64,000 nt of DNA from an uncultured Trueperaceae bacterium. GTDB lineage: Bacteria; Deinococcota; Deinococci; Deinococcales; Trueperaceae. This document shows, one piece after another, positions 49,274 through 59,893 of this stretch. The translations under genes and the position numbers were made by a program. The stretch spans positions 33,010 to 97,009 of the forward strand of contig CAJXOA010000003.1 of the NCBI GenBank assembly GCA_913057685.1, in the 5' to 3' direction. The notes under the pieces are model-generated. The model was not told where the DNA came from. It saw nothing but the letters and a program-made list of their open reading frames with translations, and ran no database searches. Each line of letters opens with the position of its first letter. The first letter of the stretch is position 1.

Positions 49274-49633
49274 TTACTCGTCGGTGACGAGCTCGATCAG
49301 CGCCTCCTGGGTGGCGTCGCCGCGGCGGTGGCCGAGGCGGTAGATGCGGGTGTAGCCGCCCTTGCGGTCGGCGTAGCGCGGCGCGATGTCGTCCATGAGG
49401 CTGCGCAGGACCGCGTTGTCGTGGATCTCCTTGGCGACGAGGCGGCGGGCGTGCAGGTCCCCGCCGCGCGCCGTCGTGATGAGCTTCTCGACGTACGGCT
49501 GGAGGTTCTTCGCCTTCGTCAGGGTCGTCTTGATGCGGCCGTGCTTGAACAGCGCCGTCGCTTGGCTGCGCGCCAGGGCGATGCGGTGGCTGCTGTTGCG
49601 GTTGAGTTTGCGGCCGGCGGCGAGGTGGCGCAT
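49274..49633 (-). CDS. rplQ: Ribosomal protein L17
   Basis: 119 residues, usual length. [28 protein letters not shown] is the typical N terminus and [21 protein letters not shown] the C terminus. 50S subunit protein near the exit tunnel. Last gene of the alpha operon, 2 bp after rpoA. Confidence 0.97.
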   Translation of the reverse strand: MRHLAAGRKLNRNSSHRIALARSQATALFKHGRIKTTLTKAKNLQPYVEKLITTARGGDLHARRLVAKEIHDNAVLRSLMDDIAPRYADRKGGYTRIYRLGHRRGDATQEALIELVTDE

Positions 49634-49635
49634 CG

Positions 49636-50592
49636 TTACTCCTTGAGGCTGAGTCCGCGGTGCCCGAGCTGCTCGCGGATCTCGACGAGGGACTTGTCGC
49701 CGATGCCGCTCACGCGCTTGAGGTCCCGCTCGGAGAGGGCCATGAGGGCGTTGACGGAGTCGATGCCCTCCTCCTGCAGCGAGTGCAGCACGCGGTTGGA
49801 GAGCTCGAGGCTCTCGAGGCTGATGTGCGGTTCGTCCTGCTCGGCGGGGGTGGGTTCGCCCGCGGCGGACGGGATCGTCACGACGGGCACCTCCTCCTCG
49901 GGCTGTTCGCCGTTGCCGCCGAAGACGTTCAGCTGCGTGCGGAGGATGTCGACCGCTTCGTCGAGCGCGTCGCGGGGCGAGACGCTGCCGTCGGTCCAGA
50001 CCCGGATGACGAGCCGGTCGAGGTCGGTCTTCTGCCCGACGCGGGTGTCCTCCACCCGGTAGGCGACGCGGCGCACGGGGGTGAAGACGGCGTCGACGGG
50101 GATCGAGTTGATGCGGTCCTTGTGCCCGTGCAGGAGTTCGGCGGGCACGTACCCGACGCCGGGGTCGACGCGGACCTCCATCACCAGTTTCGCGCCGTCC
50201 CCGAGCGTGGCGATCTCCAGTTCGGGGTTGACGACCTCGGCGGTGCTGGGCACGTCGAGGTCGGCGGCGGTGACGGTGCCGGCCTTCTCGGCGCGGAGGG
50301 TGAGGGTGACCGGTTCGCCGTCGTGGAGCTTGACGACGAGGTCCTTGAGGTTCAGCACGATCTGCATGACGTCCTCGCGGACGCCGGGGATCGTGGAGAA
50401 CTCGTGCAGGACGTCCTCGACGTAGACGCTGGTGACGGCGGTGCCGGGGATCGAGCTCAGCAGGATGCGGCGCAGGGGGTTGCCCAGGGTGACGCCGAAC
50501 CCGCGCTGCAGCGGCTCGACCACGAACTCGCCGTAGCGGTCGGTGGCGGTCGCCTGGAATTCGGGTGTGATCTGCACGTGGGTCGCCTCCAC
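49636..50592 (-). CDS. rpoA: RNA polymerase alpha subunit
   Basis: 318 residues. N-terminal dimerisation domain ([23 protein letters not shown]) assembles beta and beta'. The C-terminal domain (~245-318: [49 protein letters not shown]) binds UP elements and activators. The inter-domain linker is acidic and Pro-rich. Confidence 0.98.
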   Translation of the reverse strand: MEATHVQITPEFQATATDRYGEFVVEPLQRGFGVTLGNPLRRILLSSIPGTAVTSVYVEDVLHEFSTIPGVREDVMQIVLNLKDLVVKLHDGEPVTLTLRAEKAGTVTAADLDVPSTAEVVNPELEIATLGDGAKLVMEVRVDPGVGYVPAELLHGHKDRINSIPVDAVFTPVRRVAYRVEDTRVGQKTDLDRLVIRVWTDGSVSPRDALDEAVDILRTQLNVFGGNGEQPEEEVPVVTIPSAAGEPTPAEQDEPHISLESLELSNRVLHSLQEEGIDSVNALMALSERDLKRVSGIGDKSLVEIREQLGHRGLSLKE

Positions 50593-50593
50593 C

Positions 50594-51211
50594 TCAGCGG
50601 GAGTAGTACTCGATGACCTGCAGTTCGTTGACGGGCACGACGATGTCCTCGCGCGCGGGGATGCTTTGGAAGCTTCCCGTCAACGTCTCGGCGTCGAAGT
50701 CGAGCCAGGGCGGCGTCTTGCCGCGGCGGCGCTCCTCGACGTTCTGGCGGATGTGGGGGTTCTTCTTCGCCTTCTCGACGACGGCGATCTGGTCGCCGAC
50801 CTGCACCCGGTAGGAGGGCACGTCGATGCGGCGGCCGTTGACCTGGATGAGGCCGTGCGCGACGAACTGGCGGGCCTGCCGGCGGGTGTGGGCGATCCCC
50901 AGGCGGTAGACGACGTTGTCGAGGCGCCGCTCGAGCAGCTGCAGAAAGACCGTCCCGGTCGCCCCTTCGCGGCGGGTGGCCTCCTCGAACAGGTTGGCGA
51001 ACTGCTTCTCGCTCATGTTGTAGAGGATGCGCAGCTTCTGCTTCTCGCGGAGGCGGACGCCGTAGTCGCTGATGCGGCGGCGGCGGCGCTGCCCGTGCTC
51101 CCCGGGGGGGTAGGGGCGGCGTTCCATGTACTTCTGCGCCTTGGGGGTCTCGGCGAGATTCACCCCTTCGCGGCGGCACAGCTTGACGATCGGTCCTCGG
51201 TAGCGGCCCAT
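50594..51211 (-). CDS. rpsD: Ribosomal protein S4
   Basis: 205 residues. [18 protein letters not shown] start, an S4 RNA-binding domain ([39 protein letters not shown]). Primary 16S rRNA binder; in other bacteria represses the alpha operon. Lacks a full zinc-finger Cys set at the N terminus. Confidence 0.97.
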   Translation of the reverse strand: MGRYRGPIVKLCRREGVNLAETPKAQKYMERRPYPPGEHGQRRRRRISDYGVRLREKQKLRILYNMSEKQFANLFEEATRREGATGTVFLQLLERRLDNVVYRLGIAHTRRQARQFVAHGLIQVNGRRIDVPSYRVQVGDQIAVVEKAKKNPHIRQNVEERRRGKTPPWLDFDAETLTGSFQSIPAREDIVVPVNELQVIEYYSR

Positions 51212-51224
51212 GCGTCCTCCTGCC

Positions 51225-51611
51225 TTACTGCCGGCGCCGCTTGCGCAGGCGGCAGCCGTTGTGGGGGGTGGGGGTGTCGTCGATGATCGAACGGACGTTC
51301 ACGCCGGTCGCTTGGATCGAGCGGATCGCCTGCTCGCGGCCCGAACCGGTGCCGCGGATCACGATGTCGAGGGTGGAGAGGCCCATGTTCTGGGCCTTGC
51401 GGGTCGCGTCGGCGGCGGCGAGCTGCGCGGCGTACGGGGTGCCCTTCTTGGAGCCCTTGTAGCCGATGCTGCCCGACGACGACCAGGTGACGGTGTTCCC
51501 GTCGGGGTCGGTGATGGTGATGATGGTGTTGTTGTACGAGGCGTGAATGAACGCCTTGCCCTCCACCAGGTTGCGCTTGGTGCGCTTGCGACTCTTGGTC
51601 TGCGTGGCCAC
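51225..51611 (-). CDS. rpsK: Ribosomal protein S11
   Basis: 128 residues. [29 protein letters not shown] and the C-terminal [11 protein letters not shown] are typical. Located on the 30S platform. 13 bp upstream of rpsD. Confidence 0.97.
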   Translation of the reverse strand: MATQTKSRKRTKRNLVEGKAFIHASYNNTIITITDPDGNTVTWSSSGSIGYKGSKKGTPYAAQLAAADATRKAQNMGLSTLDIVIRGTGSGREQAIRSIQATGVNVRSIIDDTPTPHNGCRLRKRRRQ

Positions 51612-51620
51612 GTCTCCCCC

Positions 51621-52001
51621 TTACTTCCTCGGCGCCTTCTTCTTGCCGGCGACGGTGCGGCGCGGCCCTTTGCGGGTCCGGGCGTTGGTCTTGGTGGATT
51701 GACCGCGCACGGGCAGGCCGCGGCGGTGACGGAGGCCGCGGTAGCAGCCGATGTCCATGAGGCGCTTGACGTTGAGTTGCACCTCGCGACGGAGGTCCCC
51801 TTCGACCTTGTACTGGCCGTCGACGACCTCGCGGATCCGTTGGACGTCGGATTCGGCGAGGTCCTTGACGCGGATCGAGGGATCGACGCCGGACTGCTCG
51901 AGGATGGCGCGGGCGCGTGTCGGCCCGATGCCGTAGACGTAGGGCAAGGCGTACTCGACGCGCTTCTCCCGCGGAAGGTCGACTCCGGAAATCCGTGCCA
52001 T
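51621..52001 (-). CDS. rpsM: Ribosomal protein S13
   Basis: 126 residues. [26 protein letters not shown], helix-two-turn-helix region and the basic tail ([23 protein letters not shown]). Bridges the 30S head to the 50S subunit. Confidence 0.97.
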   Translation of the reverse strand: MARISGVDLPREKRVEYALPYVYGIGPTRARAILEQSGVDPSIRVKDLAESDVQRIREVVDGQYKVEGDLRREVQLNVKRLMDIGCYRGLRHRRGLPVRGQSTKTNARTRKGPRRTVAGKKKAPRK

Positions 52002-52004
52002 GGC

Positions 52005-52118
52005 TTACCCCTGCCTCTGCTTGTGCTTGGGATTGGAGCAGATGACGTAGACGCGCCCGCTGCGCTTGATCACCTTGCAGCTCGCGCACATCTTCTTGAC
52101 GCTGGACCGTACTTTCAT
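52005..52118 (-). CDS. rpmJ: Ribosomal protein L36
   Basis: 37 residues, missed by length-limited searches. [21 protein letters not shown] then [15 protein letters not shown]; three Cys and one His form the zinc site (C-form). Between infA and rpsM as in most bacteria. Confidence 0.95.
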   Translation of the reverse strand: MKVRSSVKKMCASCKVIKRSGRVYVICSNPKHKQRQG

Positions 52119-52128
52119 GGCCGTCCCC

Positions 52129-52428
52129 TTACTTCCTGTAGACGATGCGACCCTTTTCGGGGTCGTAGGTGCTGATCTCGACGACGACGCGGTCGCCGGG
52201 GAGGATGCGGATGTAGTGGCGGCGCATCTTGCCGCCGACGTGCGCGAGGATCTCGGGGCCCGCGTCGAGCTGGACGAGGAACGTCGTGTTGGGGCGCGCT
52301 TCGAGCACGACCCCTTCGGTCCGCACCATGTCCTGCGTCGTTTCGGTGCCCTTCTGGCGGTTTTCGGCCCGTCCGCGTCCGGCGTTCGAACGCCGACCGC
52401 CGCGGCCGCCTCCTCGTCTACGCGCCAT
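52129..52428 (-). CDS. infA: Translation initiation factor IF-1 with Arg/Gly-rich N-terminal extension
   Basis: 99 residues against the usual ~72. The OB-fold core ([57 protein letters not shown]) is complete. The first ~33 residues are very basic ([18 protein letters not shown]), resembling an RGG box. The ATG overlaps the end of map by 11 bp and has a GGGAG upstream. A shorter start at Met34 would give a normal-size protein, but it has no clear ribosome-binding site. IF-1 fills the A site during initiation. Confidence 0.9.
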   Translation of the reverse strand: MARRRGGGRGGRRSNAGRGRAENRQKGTETTQDMVRTEGVVLEARPNTTFLVQLDAGPEILAHVGGKMRRHYIRILPGDRVVVEISTYDPEKGRIVYRK

Positions 52429-53200
52429 GCGCCACTCCCTCTCCGATGCTCGTCGTCTCCTTCGCCGTCAGAATGCGTGGGCCGTCCTCGGTGACGGCCA
52501 CCGTGTGTTCGAAGTGCGCGGACGGCACGCCCGTTTCGGTGGGCGCGGTCCATCCGTCGTCGAGGACCACGACCGAGGTGCGCGAGGTGGCCACCATCGG
52601 TTCGATCGCCAAGACCAAGCCGGGCCGAAGCACGGGTCCCGTGCCGGCGCGGCCGAAGTTGGGCACGTCGGGCGGCTCGTGGAAGGTCCGGCCGATGCCG
52701 TGCCCCACGAACTCCCGGACCACCCAGAAGCCCTCCTGCTCGACGACGTCCTGAATGGCCGCGGACACGTCGCCCAGCCGGTTCCCCGGGGTCGCTCGCT
52801 CGATGCCGGCGTAGAGGGACCGCTCGGTCGTTTCGAGCAACCGCTGCACGTCGTCGGGGATGGCGCCGATGGCGTAGGTCTTCGCCATGTCGGCGGCGTA
52901 CCCCTTGTAGAACGTGCCGACGTCGATGCTCACCGTGTCCCCCTCCTGCAACGGGCGGTCGTCCGGAATGCCGTGGACGACGACCTCGTTGAGGGAGGTG
53001 CACAGCGTCGCGGGAAACCCGCGGTAGCCCTTGAAGGCGGGGCTACCACCGCTCCGTAGAATAACGTCTTCCGCCACGTCGTTCAACTCGGCGGTGGTGA
53101 CGCCCGGCGCCAGGTGCGCCTCGACCGCTTCGAGCGCCGCGCGGTTGACGCGCGCGGCGTCCACCATCGCGTCGATCTCGCCGGGCCGCTTGAGGATCAC
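52418..53200 (-). CDS. map: Methionine aminopeptidase, type I
   Basis: 260 residues from a GTG overlapping adk (GTGA). Metal-binding residues in [35 protein letters not shown] and [12 protein letters not shown]. Removes initiator Met co-translationally. Confidence 0.96.
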   Translation of the reverse strand: MILKRPGEIDAMVDAARVNRAALEAVEAHLAPGVTTAELNDVAEDVILRSGGSPAFKGYRGFPATLCTSLNEVVVHGIPDDRPLQEGDTVSIDVGTFYKGYAADMAKTYAIGAIPDDVQRLLETTERSLYAGIERATPGNRLGDVSAAIQDVVEQEGFWVVREFVGHGIGRTFHEPPDVPNFGRAGTGPVLRPGLVLAIEPMVATSRTSVVVLDDGWTAPTETGVPSAHFEHTVAVTEDGPRILTAKETTSIGEGVAHGA

Positions 53201-53763
53201 GCAAGCGCCCCCTCGATGCGTTCGGTGACGGTGTCGAGGTCGCCGACGCCGTCGACGCGCACGAGCAGGTTGCGGGCGTCGTAGAAGTCGAGCAGCGGGC
53301 GGGTCGCCTCGGCGTACACCTCCATGCGCTTGCGCACGGTCGCTTCGCCGTCGTCGCTGCGGCCCTCCTGCTCGGCGCGGCTCACGAGCCGCTCGACGAG
53401 CTCCTCGTCGGGCACCTGCAACTGGATGACGGCGCTCATCTCCGCGCCGTACTCCGCCAACAGCGCGTCGAGCGACACCGCCTGCCCGGGCGTGCGGGGG
53501 AAGCCGTCGAGGAGCACGCGGACCTCGTCCATGTCGTCGAGTTCGGTGCGGACCATGTCGACGATCAGGTGGTCCGGCACGAGCTCGCCGGCCTCCATGA
53601 TCGCCTGCGCCTGCGTCCCCAGGTCGGTCCCGCGCGCGACGTGGTCGCGCAGCAGGTCGCCGGTCGACAGGGCGCGCAGGTCGTGGCGCGCGGCGATGCG
53701 CTTGCCCTGCGTGCCCTTGCCGGCCCCGGGGGGCCCCATGATCAGCAGCACCTCGGACGCCAT
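53197..53763 (-). CDS. adk: Adenylate kinase
   Basis: 188 residues. P-loop GPPGAGKGTQGKRIA, TGDLLRDHV, LLDGFPRTPGQA. The lid is short, without the zinc-binding insert of Gram-positive forms. The ATG overlaps the secY stop by one base. Balances AMP, ADP and ATP. Confidence 0.96.
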   Translation of the reverse strand: MASEVLLIMGPPGAGKGTQGKRIAARHDLRALSTGDLLRDHVARGTDLGTQAQAIMEAGELVPDHLIVDMVRTELDDMDEVRVLLDGFPRTPGQAVSLDALLAEYGAEMSAVIQLQVPDEELVERLVSRAEQEGRSDDGEATVRKRMEVYAEATRPLLDFYDARNLLVRVDGVGDLDTVTERIEGALA

Positions 53764-55082
53764 CAGAACCGCCGTCCGCGCCCGCGAATCCGGCCCTTGT
53801 TCACGAACCCTTCGTAGTGCCGCATCATCAGTTGGCTCTCGAGCTGGCGGAGGGTATCGAGCGCCACCCCGACCATGATCAACAGGCCGATGCCGCTGAA
53901 GACGAAGCTCAACTGGCCGGCGCCGGTCGCCCACGCGAGCGCCTGCGGGAGGGCGTTGACCGCCCCGAGGAACAGGGCGCCCCAGAGGGTGATGCGGTTC
54001 GTGATGCGCGCGAGATGGTCGGTGGTCGGTTGCCCCGGACGGACGCCGGGCACGAAGCCGCCGTACTCGCGGAGGTTCTCGCTGATGCGCCGCGGGTCGA
54101 AACTGATCTGCGTGTAGAAGTAGGTGAACGCGACGATCAACACGGTGCTCGTCACGAGCCCCTGCCACTGCGCGGGGTTGAACCAAGCGCCGATCGCCTG
54201 CAACCAGCCGATGTTCGGGAAGCTGCCGATCAGGGTCTGCGGCAGGATGATGATGCTGACCGCGAAGATGATCGGGATGACGCCGGCGGCGTTGAGGCGC
54301 AGCGGGATGTACGTCGATTGGCCGCCCATGACCCGCCGCCCGACGACCTTACGGGCGTACTGCACCGGGATCCGTCGTTCCGCCTGCTGGATGAGGACCA
54401 TCCCGGCGAGGGTGAGGATCAACAACGCGAAGAAGATGATGAGGCCGATCAGGTTCCCTTCGCCGCGCCCGATGAGGGCGAACTGTTGGGTGATCGCGCC
54501 GGGGAACGCCGCGACGATGCCGGCGTAGATGATCAACGAGATGCCGTTGCCGATCCCGTACTCGCTGATCTTCTCCCCGAGCCACATCACGACGCTGATG
54601 CCGGCGACCTGGGTGACGAGCACGACGAACCAGAAGAAGGGGCCGTTGGCCCAGCCGATCTTCAGCGCGCCGGACGGACCGAGGAGGGCGATGGCGAGGA
54701 ACACCGCTTGGATCGCCCCGAGCGCCACCGCGCCGTAGCGGGTGTACTGGGTGATCTTCTTGCGGCCCTCCTCCCCCTCCTTCGCCAGCTTCTGCAGCGG
54801 CGGCCAGGTGCCCTGGAGCAGCTGCACGATGATGCTGGCGGTGATGTAGGGGATCACGCCGAGGGCGGCGATCGAGAACACCTCGAAGTTGCCGCCGGAG
54901 ATGAAGTTGAGCAGGGTGAACACGTCGCCCTGTCCGAAGCTTCCCTCCCGCAACCGGTCGATGTCGATCCCCGGGGTGGGGATGAACACCAGCAGCCGGT
55001 AGACGGCCAGCAGGCCGATCATCACCAGCAGCTTCGCGCGCAGCGCCGGGACGGCGGCGGCGTTGCGGAAGGCCGCGAGCAT
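53763..55082 (-). CDS. secY: Preprotein translocase subunit SecY
   Basis: 439 residues with ten hydrophobic TM segments. Signatures: ALGVIPYITASIIVQLL in TM2, FNFISGGNF-like plug region, and GFVPGVRPGQPT in the large cytoplasmic loop. Forms the protein-conducting channel; SecE/SecG are not in the window. Coupled to rplO and adk by 1-base TGATG overlaps. Confidence 0.97.
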   Translation of the reverse strand: MLAAFRNAAAVPALRAKLLVMIGLLAVYRLLVFIPTPGIDIDRLREGSFGQGDVFTLLNFISGGNFEVFSIAALGVIPYITASIIVQLLQGTWPPLQKLAKEGEEGRKKITQYTRYGAVALGAIQAVFLAIALLGPSGALKIGWANGPFFWFVVLVTQVAGISVVMWLGEKISEYGIGNGISLIIYAGIVAAFPGAITQQFALIGRGEGNLIGLIIFFALLILTLAGMVLIQQAERRIPVQYARKVVGRRVMGGQSTYIPLRLNAAGVIPIIFAVSIIILPQTLIGSFPNIGWLQAIGAWFNPAQWQGLVTSTVLIVAFTYFYTQISFDPRRISENLREYGGFVPGVRPGQPTTDHLARITNRITLWGALFLGAVNALPQALAWATGAGQLSFVFSGIGLLIMVGVALDTLRQLESQLMMRHYEGFVNKGRIRGRGRRF

Positions 55083-55537
55083 CAGGCCGACTCCTCGGCC
55101 GCCGCGCCCTTCACGCTACCGCCCGCGGCCGTCACCGCGGCGGCCGCGCCCCGACTGACGGCGTCGAGGTCGATCGTGAGCTTCGTCGTGAGCTCGCCGT
55201 CGCCGAGCAGCTTGACCGGCCGGTCGGCGTGCTTGACGAGGCCGGCGGCGACGAGCGCGTCGACGTCGACGGTCGCGCCGTCGTCGAAGCGGTCGAGGTC
55301 GCGCACGTTGACGATCTGCACCGGTTCCTTGGCCTTGTTGAAGCCGCGCTTCGGCAGCCGCATCACCAGCCGGGAGCGTCCGCCCTCCCAGCCGGCCCCC
55401 TGGCTGAAGCCGCTGCGCGACTTCTGGCCCTTCTGGCCGCGCCCGGCGGTCTTGCCGCGGCCGCTGCCGAGGCCGCGACCGACGCGCCGGCGGCGGGACG
55501 TGGACCCCTTGGCCGGGGCGATGTCGTTGAGTTTCAC
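55082..55537 (-). CDS. rplO: Ribosomal protein L15
   Basis: 151 residues from a GTG overlapping the rpmD stop. [33 protein letters not shown] is the typical Gly/Arg-rich N terminus; GFNKAKEPVQIVNV and the C-terminal domain follow. Confidence 0.97.
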   Translation of the reverse strand: MKLNDIAPAKGSTSRRRRVGRGLGSGRGKTAGRGQKGQKSRSGFSQGAGWEGGRSRLVMRLPKRGFNKAKEPVQIVNVRDLDRFDDGATVDVDALVAAGLVKHADRPVKLLGDGELTTKLTIDLDAVSRGAAAAVTAAGGSVKGAAAEESA

Positions 55538-55713
55538 GAGCGGGACCCCCCTTCAATGGTGAGCAGGTAGGCGACCTTGTCGACCATCCCGCGCACGTCG
55601 GGCGTGTCGGCGACCTCGCGGGTGTCGCCGGTCTTGCGCAAGCCGAGCGCGTGGACGGTGGCGCGCTGGTCCTTCGGCACGCCGATCAGGCTTCGCGTGA
55701 GGGTGACCTTCAT
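55534..55713 (-). CDS. rpmD: Ribosomal protein L30
   Basis: 59 residues, too short for most ORF lists. [20 protein letters not shown]...[32 protein letters not shown] is clear L30. ATG overlaps the rpsE stop (ATGA) and its stop overlaps the rplO GTG (GTGA). Confidence 0.95.
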   Translation of the reverse strand: MKVTLTRSLIGVPKDQRATVHALGLRKTGDTREVADTPDVRGMVDKVAYLLTIEGGSRS

Positions 55714-56186
55714 GGTTCCGCCCGATCGCGCGCCGCCTTCGCTTCGGCGAAGGTCCGCAGCTGCTTGAGGCCGTCGACGACGGCGTAGGCGACGTTCGTC
55801 TGGTTGCGCGAACCGAGCTCCTTCGTCAGCAGGTTCCGGTAGCCGGCCAGCTCGACGATGGCGCGCGGCACGCTGCCGGCGATCACGCCGGTCCCGGCGC
55901 CCGCCGGCTTCAGCATCACGCGGCTGGTGCCGTGCGCGCCGAGGACCTCGTGGGGGACGGTCCCGGGCTCCTCGATCGGCACCTCGATGAGGTTGCGGCG
56001 GGCGACGTACTGGCCCTTCTGCACCGCGACGGGCACCTCCTTGGCCTTGCCGAGGCCCACGCCGACGCGGCCCTGCCGGTCGCCGATGACGACCATCGCG
56101 CCGAAGCGGAAGCGCCGGCCGCCCTTGTAGGTCTTGGCGGTGCGCCGGATGAAGATCACCTTGTCTTCGAAATCGGTGTCGGCCAT
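55710..56186 (-). CDS. rpsE: Ribosomal protein S5
   Basis: 158 residues. [44 protein letters not shown] is the S5 double-stranded RNA-binding domain; [18 protein letters not shown] follows. Contributes to decoding accuracy. Confidence 0.97.
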   Translation of the reverse strand: MADTDFEDKVIFIRRTAKTYKGGRRFRFGAMVVIGDRQGRVGVGLGKAKEVPVAVQKGQYVARRNLIEVPIEEPGTVPHEVLGAHGTSRVMLKPAGAGTGVIAGSVPRAIVELAGYRNLLTKELGSRNQTNVAYAVVDGLKQLRTFAEAKAARDRAEP

Positions 56187-56533
56187 CAGAACTCCAGTCC
56201 TCCCTCGCGGGCGGCGTCGGCGAGCGCCTTGACGCGGCCGTGGTAGCGGTACGGGCCTCGGTCGAACACGACGCGGGTCACGCCCGCCTCCTTGGCGCGT
56301 TCGGCGAGGGCCTTGCCGACCTCGCCGGCCTGCTCGGTCTTGCTGCCCGACGGCGCGAGCGCCTTGCTGTTCGCTTCGGCCAGCGTGCGGCCGGTGCGGT
56401 CGTCGATGACTTGGGCGTAGATGTAGCGCGCGCTGCGGAACACCGACAGGCGCATGCGGCCGTTGTCGACGGGCGTGCGGATGTTGCGCCGCGTACGGAA
56501 GGTGCGGCGTCGTTTGGCGGTCATGGCGTTCAT
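56186..56533 (-). CDS. rplR: Ribosomal protein L18
   Basis: 115 residues. [38 protein letters not shown] and [28 protein letters not shown] are typical; binds 5S rRNA. The ATG at 56533 has GGGGAGG upstream; Met at 56524 is an alternative. Confidence 0.96.
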   Translation of the reverse strand: MNAMTAKRRRTFRTRRNIRTPVDNGRMRLSVFRSARYIYAQVIDDRTGRTLAEANSKALAPSGSKTEQAGEVGKALAERAKEAGVTRVVFDRGPYRYHGRVKALADAAREGGLEF

Positions 56534-56553
56534 GCGGGGCCTCCCCTCCGAGA

Positions 56554-57093
56554 TCAGCGGGACGCGGCTTTGCCGGCCTTGAGACGGACGCGTTCGCCCT
56601 GGTAGCGAACGCCCTTGCCGTGGTAGCTGTCCGGCGGCCGGACGGCGCGAATGTTCGCGGCGACCTGCCCGACGAGCTGCTTGTCGATGCCGCTCACCTC
56701 GATCTTCGTGGGTTCCGGCGCCTGGATCGTCACGCCCTCGGGCGCTTCGATGATCACGGGGTGCGAGTACCCGACGAGGAGTTCGAGGTCGTTGCCCTGC
56801 ATCTGGCAGCGGTAACCGACGCCCTGGATCTCCAGGGTCTTCGTGAACCCTTCGCTGACGCCGGCGACGGCGTTGGCGACCAGCGCCCGGGCGAGCCCGT
56901 GCTGGGCCCGGTCGTCGGGGTGGTCGCTGGGGCGCGCGAAGGTGAGGGTGCCGTCGCTCTCCTCCATCGTGATGCGCGGGGAGATCGGCGCTTCGAGGCG
57001 GCCCTTCGGCCCCTCGACGTGCACCACGTCGCCCTCGCGGCGCGCGGTGACGCCGTCGGGAAGGGGGATCGGGTAGAGCCCGACGCGGCTCAT
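56554..57093 (-). CDS. rplF: Ribosomal protein L6
   Basis: 179 residues from the ATG overlapping the rpsH stop (TGATG), giving [15 protein letters not shown]; an upstream in-frame start would run into rpsH. C-terminal GPNS-like region reads [24 protein letters not shown]. Confidence 0.97.
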   Translation of the reverse strand: MSRVGLYPIPLPDGVTARREGDVVHVEGPKGRLEAPISPRITMEESDGTLTFARPSDHPDDRAQHGLARALVANAVAGVSEGFTKTLEIQGVGYRCQMQGNDLELLVGYSHPVIIEAPEGVTIQAPEPTKIEVSGIDKQLVGQVAANIRAVRPPDSYHGKGVRYQGERVRLKAGKAASR

Positions 57094-57488
57094 CACCACA
57101 CCTCGCAAACGACTTCGCCGCCGACGCCCTGGCGGCGGGCGTCGCGGTCGGCCATCAGGCCGCGCGAGGTGGAGACGACGGCGACGCCCAGCCCGCCGCG
57201 CACGACGGGGACGTGCTTGGACTTCGTGTAGGCGCGCCGGCCCGGCTTGGAGACGCGGGTCATCTCGTGGATGATCGGGGTGCGCTTGGGGCCGTACTTC
57301 AGCGCGATGCGGAGGGTCGGGTGGCCGTCCACCTCGACCTCCTCGACGCCGGCGAGGTAGCCCTCGTCGGTCAGGAGCTTCGCCAGCGCGCGCTTGAACT
57401 TGCTGGCGGGGACGTCCACGTGCGCGTGGCCGACGGCCACGGCGTTGCGGATGCGGTTCAACATGTCTGCGATCGGATCAGAGTGCAC
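57093..57488 (-). CDS. rpsH: Ribosomal protein S8
   Basis: 131 residues from a GTG with GGAGG 5 nt upstream. [18 protein letters not shown] and [28 protein letters not shown] are diagnostic. Central 16S domain binder; in other bacteria represses the spc operon. Confidence 0.97.
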   Translation of the reverse strand: MHSDPIADMLNRIRNAVAVGHAHVDVPASKFKRALAKLLTDEGYLAGVEEVEVDGHPTLRIALKYGPKRTPIIHEMTRVSKPGRRAYTKSKHVPVVRGGLGVAVVSTSRGLMADRDARRQGVGGEVVCEVW

Positions 57489-57562
57489 GGTTGCCTCCGT
57501 CGGAGTTGGTCCCGGCGGCTATGTCGCCGGCCATCACCCCTGGGGTGTCGAGTCTCGGGTGT

Positions 57563-57748
57563 CTACCAGCTCGATTTCGTCACGCCGGGCAGGTAGCCCT
57601 TGTGGGCCATCTCCCGCATGCAGATCCGGCACAGGCCGAAGTCCCGCAGGTACCCGCGGGTCCGACCACAGCGGCTGCACCGCTTCACGGCGCGTGCGGA
57701 GAATTTGGGCGTCCGCTTGGACGCGGCGATCTTGGCTTTGGTGGCCAC
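57563..57748 (-). CDS. rpsN: Ribosomal protein S14, zinc-binding type Z
   Basis: 61 residues from a [12 protein letters not shown] and CRICMREMA give the CxxC...CxxC zinc site of the short S14. A 74-bp gap separates it from rpsH. Confidence 0.96.
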   Translation of the reverse strand: MATKAKIAASKRTPKFSARAVKRCSRCGRTRGYLRDFGLCRICMREMAHKGYLPGVTKSSW

Positions 57749-57756
57749 GCTTCCCC

Positions 57757-58329
57757 CTACTTCCGGAACGGCATGCCGAGCAGTTCGAGGAGGCTGCGCG
57801 CTTCCTCGTCGGTCTCGGCACTGGTGACGATGACCACGTCGAGGCCGCGGACGGCGTCGACGGAGTCGTAACTGAGTTCGGGGAACACGAGTTGCTCGCG
57901 AATCCCGAGGCTGTAGTTGCCGCGGCCGTCGAAGGCGTTGGCGCTGATGCCGCGGAAGTCCCGCACGCGGGGCAACGCGACGTTGATGAGTTTGTCGAGG
58001 AACGCCCACATGCGCTCGCGGCGCAGGGTGACCTTCAGGCCGACCGGCATGCCGGTGCGGACCTTGAAGTTCGACACCGACTTCTTGGCCTTCGTCACGA
58101 CCGGGCGTTGCAGCGCGACCTTCGCGAGGTCGTCCGCGGCGCGGTCGAGGACCTTGCGGTCGTCGCGCGCGTCGCCGACCCCCATGTTGAGGACGATCTT
58201 CTCGACGCGGGGGACCGCCATCGGGTTGGCGTAGCCGTGCCGTTCGGTGAGGTCGGACCGGATCGCCTGGTACTTCGCCTTGATCGGCAGGTCGACGCGT
58301 TCCACCGCGGTACCGTCCGCCTTAGCCAT
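57757..58329 (-). CDS. rplE: Ribosomal protein L5
   Basis: 190 residues. [42 protein letters not shown] and [28 protein letters not shown] are L5 signatures; binds 5S rRNA. Overlaps the rplX end by 8 bp. Confidence 0.97.
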   Translation of the reverse strand: MAKADGTAVERVDLPIKAKYQAIRSDLTERHGYANPMAVPRVEKIVLNMGVGDARDDRKVLDRAADDLAKVALQRPVVTKAKKSVSNFKVRTGMPVGLKVTLRRERMWAFLDKLINVALPRVRDFRGISANAFDGRGNYSLGIREQLVFPELSYDSVDAVRGLDVVIVTSAETDEEARSLLELLGMPFRK

Positions 58330-58648
58330 CGAGAACCACTCCGCTCTTGCGCGCGACGCGCCGCTTGACGCCGTCCTCGCCGACCTGCACGCCGACGCGG
58401 GTCGGCTCGCCGGTCTGCGGGTCGAGGAGCTGGACGTTGCTGACGTCGATCGGCGCCTCCTGCTCGCGGAACCCGCCGCGCGGGTTCTCCTGCGTGGGGC
58501 GCAACGCCTTCTTGATGACGTTGACGCCTTCGACGACGATGCGTCCGGTGTCGCGACGCACGTCGATGACCTCGCCCTCGAGGCCCTTGTGCTTCCCGGC
58601 GATCACGCGGACGGTGTCGCCCTTCTTGAGGCGGATCCTGCCGGCCAT
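58322..58648 (-). CDS. rplX: Ribosomal protein L24
   Basis: 108 residues. [25 protein letters not shown] is the KOW motif; [32 protein letters not shown] follows. ATG overlaps the rplN stop by one base. Confidence 0.97.
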   Translation of the reverse strand: MAGRIRLKKGDTVRVIAGKHKGLEGEVIDVRRDTGRIVVEGVNVIKKALRPTQENPRGGFREQEAPIDVSNVQLLDPQTGEPTRVGVQVGEDGVKRRVARKSGVVLDG

Positions 58649-59016
58649 CACAGCACCTCCGGCGCGAGGGACACGATGCGCATGAAGCGCTTCTCGCGCA
58701 ACTCCCGCGCGACGGGCCCGAACACGCGCGTGCCGCGCGGTTCGTTCTGGGGGTTGACGAGGACGGCGGCGTTGCCGTCGAAGCGGATCGACGAGCCGTC
58801 CTTGCGGTTGATCTCCTTCTTGGTGCGGACCACCACGGCGCGGACCACTTCGCCCTTCTTGACCTGGCCCTGCGGGATGGCGTCCTTCACCGAGGCGACG
58901 ATGAGGTCGCCCACGCCGCCGACGAACTGTTGTCCGGTGCCGAGCACGCGGATGCATTGGATCCGGCGGGCTCCGGAGTTGTCGGCGACGTCGAGGAAGG
59001 TTTCCTGTTGAATCAC
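58648..59016 (-). CDS. rplN: Ribosomal protein L14
   Basis: 122 residues from a GTG preceded by GGAGGCATC, giving [47 protein letters not shown] is the conserved C terminus. Part of inter-subunit bridges. Confidence 0.97.
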   Translation of the reverse strand: MIQQETFLDVADNSGARRIQCIRVLGTGQQFVGGVGDLIVASVKDAIPQGQVKKGEVVRAVVVRTKKEINRKDGSSIRFDGNAAVLVNPQNEPRGTRVFGPVARELREKRFMRIVSLAPEVL

Positions 59017-59032
59017 GATGCCTCCGGGCGCG

Positions 59033-59278
59033 TCAGCTGCGCGCCTTCTCCAGAAGTTTCGTGACGACGAACCGCTTGCGCTTGCTGACGGGGCGGGCGC
59101 TCGTGAGCTCCACGAGGTCGCCGACGCCGTACGCATTCGCTTCGTCGTGCGCGAGGTACTTCTTGTTCGAGCTCACGACCTTCCCGTAGAGCGGGTGCTT
59201 GAAACGCCGCTCGACCGAGACGGTCACCGTCTTGTCCGCCGCGTCGGAGACGACGCGTCCCTGCAGGACCTTCTTCAT
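59033..59278 (-). CDS. rpsQ: Ribosomal protein S17
   Basis: 81 residues. [29 protein letters not shown], then [23 protein letters not shown] overlaps rpmC by 4 nt. Confidence 0.97.
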   Translation of the reverse strand: MKKVLQGRVVSDAADKTVTVSVERRFKHPLYGKVVSSNKKYLAHDEANAYGVGDLVELTSARPVSKRKRFVVTKLLEKARS

Positions 59279-59467
59279 GCCTCGCTCCCGTTCCGCGCCC
59301 GCGTCTCGTTGGCCACGGTCAGCAGCCGCGCGATCTCACGCTTCGCTTCGCGAATGCGCCGCGGGTTGCTGGCCTGACCGACCGCCGCCTGGAAGCGGAG
59401 GTCGAGCAGTTCCGCGCGCCGCTGCGCGACCTCGGCCTCGATCTCGTCGAGCGTCAGGTTGCGCACC

Positions 59468-59481
<14 letters not shown>
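59275..59481 (-). CDS. rpmC: Ribosomal protein L29
   Basis: 68 residues. [32 protein letters not shown] and [18 protein letters not shown] are typical. Overlaps rplP by 14 bp. Confidence 0.96.

Positions 59482-59892
<411 letters not shown>

Positions 59893-59893
<1 letters not shown>

Noticed and set aside
52326..52329. Met34 as the IF-1 start giving a normal 66-residue protein
   Set aside because: No ribosome-binding site was evident and the full frame starts at a plausible overlap with map; kept as an alternative only.
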